A stretch of 60,000 nucleotides of DNA, from NCBI GenBank assembly GCA_002633005.1, contig NMRA01000081.1, positions 193,995 through 253,994 on the forward strand. Reading direction: 5' to 3'. The notes beneath the pieces are model-generated. The model was not told the DNA's origin. It did no database searches and worked only from the letters and a program-made list of their open reading frames with translations. Shown piece after piece: positions 57,321-60,000 of the stretch; within the stretch, counting starts at the first letter, position 1, and every line of letters starts with the position of its first letter. The position numbers and the translations under genes were made by a program. This DNA comes from Phoronis australis. Its lineage: Eukaryota; Phoronida; Phoronidae.

Positions 57321-57360
57321 CTGTGTGTGTGTGCGTGCGTGCGTGCGTGCGTGCATGTGC
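57321..57360. repeat. GTGT/GTGC microsatellite
   Basis: A run of GT followed by about six GTGC units. Confidence 0.9.
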
Positions 57361-58127
57361 CTGTGTTCGTAGGTTGATAAGTATTGTGTTATTGTCTCTT
57401 TTAGCTTATGGATCACTTGTAGACTTATTGATTGATTGCATAGAGATTAATTAGTGTGCCTGTTAATAGTGTTCATATGGTCTTACACTGTTTAAGTATG
57501 TCCCATGGATTAGTGCTGTGGAACTGTGTTACAGAACCTAGTCAGATATAGTGGAGTAAATTTTCACACAGACTCTCTAAAATGTAGTGAAACTTTAAGT
57601 TGGGAGTGCTTGCTGTCGTATGCAGCGTAGCAAACGGACTGCTGTGTGTTTCGACAGCTTTATAAATGTTGCAGAGTTGGAGGATGTACTTTTCTCTTTG
57701 CCTAGAGGTCAGGAATTTAACTTAAGGCAGAATTAAAGTTGACTAGGTCTACACATTTTCAAAGTGAACCTGGAAATAAGATGCTGTGAAACTCGAGCTT
57801 GTTGTAGACACCTGAAGCTGCATTTGCTTGTGACACTTTGATAAACCCCTGATGAATACCCCAGTTAGATGGGAGAGAGACCCTTGAACTGAATTAATGT
57901 GCTTGGTTTTAATGAGGTGAATTACAACTGCCAATGTGTGACACGATATTGTTCCTGGCAACCCCAGTCTGTGTGAAGACTATAGGTGAAGCGTGTGTGT
58001 ACTGAGGAAGTGGGGCAGTGCAGACCTGTTTTGTCTACGCGAGAAAAGTGTGTGAAAGAGAAAGTTGTTGCTTTCACCGGATGCCTTGACTCTTGTTATG
58101 CGAATTCTTTCTGTACGTTGTCCCATC

Positions 58128-58283
58128 ATGGGCTCCATGGATGAAGTGTATTGTTTACAAGGCAGTGACATCAGTGTTAAGCCTCGAGTGTATAAGTGTT
58201 CTTACCACATAGACTTATCGCGGCACAGGGGGTGTAAGGCTGTCCCTCCAAAGGCGCGTAGGACGTACACCAACCAGGTTCAG
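58128..58283 (+). CDS. Candidate alternative first coding exon of the myosin gene
   Basis: An ATG in a strong start context (A at -3, G at +4) opens 52 codons: MGSMDEVYCLQGSDISVKPR on to RRTYTNQVQ. They end at a donor CAG|GTACAT in phase 0. The frame is open upstream to 58065, and no acceptor was seen just before it, as expected for a first exon. Phase 0 is also the phase in which exon 16 ends, so both could splice to the same next exon. A start here would make a myosin XVIII form without PDZ and without most of the motor. The peptide matches nothing I recognise. It could equally be a chance frame. Confidence 0.35.
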
Positions 58284-58701
58284 GTACATGTATGTTTTGT
58301 TGTCAGGTGACTGAATCCTTGTTGTTGGAGTGTAAACACTTTTTAAATTTAGGAGAAATTAAAGAATAAACACTGTCAGGTATTTACTGGTTATATATTC
58401 AGATTCTACACATTTAAGTCTTTAGCATTTGGTGAATAGCAAGGCAATGATATAGTTTTCTGTTTTACTGTGGCCGAATACTAGAATTACTCTTGGCATT
58501 ATGACAGCATTTTAGGTTTTCCATCACCTGTCTGGGTGTAATGGCATGAGATATGTCATTTTTCAGAATACATGTGTGTTACATCTTATCTATAACTTTA
58601 GTTTCTGCATTTTTGCAGTCATTGCAAGTGTCATTGTACTATAAAGTATCAAATGTTATACTGGTCATATTGTGCGTTTTGGTTATCGAATTCACCAACA
58701 T

Positions 58702-58869
58702 GAGTGTTGCAGCATATCTCTCTATAGGTCATGGCATACCAACATGAGTGTTGCAGCATATCTCTCTATAGGTCATGGCATACCAACATGAGTGTTGCAG
58801 CATATCTCTCTATAGGTCATGGCATACCAACATGAGTGTTGCAGCATATCTCTCTATAGGTCACGGCAT
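58702..58869. repeat. 44-bp minisatellite, about 3.8 copies
   Basis: Units start at 58702, 58746, 58790 and 58834, each beginning GAGTGTTGCAGCATATCTCT. The first three are identical. Confidence 0.93.
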
Positions 58870-60000
58870 TATGATCCATATGTAATAACAAGTTGGGTCT
58901 TAAGGATATCTCGAACCTTATTCACAAGAATTGGTCATTTTTACATTTCCCGTCTAACAAAATGCCTTATCTTCATTCTCGGGAACTTCAAATATGAAAT
59001 ATATACAGTGTAGCAAGAAAAAAAATTTAGCAGAACAACCGAGGTCAAAGGTTATAAGGCTGTCACTTAAATTAAATCTCACACCAGGCACAGAGCAGCA
59101 CCATGTGTACCCTCAGTCCTTTCATTCACTGAGTCACCATAATATTGAATCAACGAGGTGTACATATGACAGAAAGATGACACTGAAAATGAAGACAAAA
59201 CGTAGTTATGATTCTGAGGGAGTTGAGCATCTGCATGCATACGACGGTTCAGAATTTATGCTCCGAGTTGCCGCATGCTTCTGTGACTGTGTTTACGAAC
59301 ATAGCAAGTTGTGAAGAGATAATATCCTCACCCAAATTCATTAATTTGATTGGTAATATGACATTTTGCTGTTTAGATCTCATGCTAACGACATGCTTAA
59401 ACCACCGACTCGATTTCTGTTGTCCACTTGGCACTTAGTTTCATATCAGTGTCCCGGCACTTAGTGTGTATAACAAGGAACTGTCGGACTAGAGACGTTT
59501 TAGTGATAATTAAATTAGTACGCACTTTACACACTGCATAGTCAATTGACATTGTAAGTGAATGTTTGTTAAGGCATGTATATGTTATATTGACTGAAAT
59601 CAAGTTTTCACCGAATAATTAACGGAAGACCTTGAGATTTTCACGTCTCCCAACTTAATCGGCTTTGGCAAATTGAGTTAATTTGAACTTAGAAACACGA
59701 GTTCTCAAAAACGGCTTGGTCGATTTCGCTGAAGCTTTCCAAACTTAATATTTATTCATTATTCTCAAAACAAAATTTAGGATTTTCGATATAATGGCCT
59801 AGTTTTTGCATAATGTAACAAAGACAAATATGACTTAATTTGTACAAAAGTACGTTTCGTTTTTCGAGTTGATTTGTTGTAGAAACTAAACTAAGAGACT
59901 AATGAAAAATTCCTTAGCGTTTTGAAGTAACTGGTGAAGTTTTCATTTGAAAAGGTTTCGTTAAAATCGACTGAGGCGTTATTTTGATATGACTGTACCT

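Larger units (their letters stand above)
54433..60000. other. Intron of the myosin gene, with repeats
   Basis: 5.6 kb without a motor-end exon. It contains a hAT-like element, several minisatellites and one candidate alternative first exon, listed separately. The last 350 bp carry phrases such as CTCAAAAACGGCTTGGTCGA and AAAAGGTTTCGTTAAAATCG, similar in style to the dispersed intronic repeats. Confidence 0.6.

Noticed and set aside
58994-59314. A 106-codon frame near the right edge
   Set aside because: No recognisable motif, starts in an A-rich run, overlaps other frames of similar size; likely chance.

Overview
This is a window of animal nuclear genome. Genes are split by GT-AG introns, intergenic DNA is AT-rich, there are many decayed transposons and tRNA-derived repeats, and two runs of N mark assembly gaps (32548-33389 and 46699-47305). 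Nothing bacterial or viral stands out. The gene set (a class XVIII myosin, a PTB-domain protein, a possible ciliary protein) and the repeat style suggest a marine invertebrate, perhaps a deuterostome such as a hemichordate or cephalochordate. That placement is inference, not something the sequence proves.

Layout. 1-2406: no gene recognised. 2407-4395 (+): one uninterrupted reading frame for a 662-residue protein with a Gln/Arg-rich N-terminal region and a phosphotyrosine-binding (PTB/PID) domain. 4888-6027: an inverted pair of tRNA-derived repeats and a foldback element. 6116-8978 (-): a three-exon gene for a proline- and serine-rich protein of about 459 residues with conserved-looking ends, function unknown. 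8979-28260: a gene-poor stretch holding a dead Tc1/mariner element (12602-14248), a small hAT-like element (14548-14785), a degenerate tandem array with a unit of about 410 bp (18230-19810), a decayed LINE on the minus strand (20555-22800) and several minisatellites. Its right part (about 24400-25200) may hold the promoter of the next gene.

28261-54432 (+): most of a class XVIII myosin gene (MYO18A-like). Sixteen exons were traced by splice sites and reading-frame phase. They give 1,197 codons: a Lys/Glu-rich start, a PDZ domain, and a myosin motor with the non-canonical nucleotide-binding motifs typical of the class. The rest of the motor and the coiled-coil tail must lie to the right of the window. 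Five motor exons occur twice (43194-46698 and 47306-50819), separated by the second gap. Coding differences between the blocks are all synonymous, and reading the blocks in series breaks the frame, so this is most likely two alleles wrongly placed in tandem. Each block carries the same short piggyBac-type element in an intron, with TTAA ends and a minus-strand N-terminal transposase fragment.

54433-60000: intronic DNA with a hAT-like element, minisatellites and a possible alternative first exon (58128-58283) whose phase matches the exon junction of the myosin gene. The least ordinary signals are the 101-bp tandem array that repeats the end of a myosin exon together with its splice donor (39002-39480), the allelic duplication, and the possible internal start exon.
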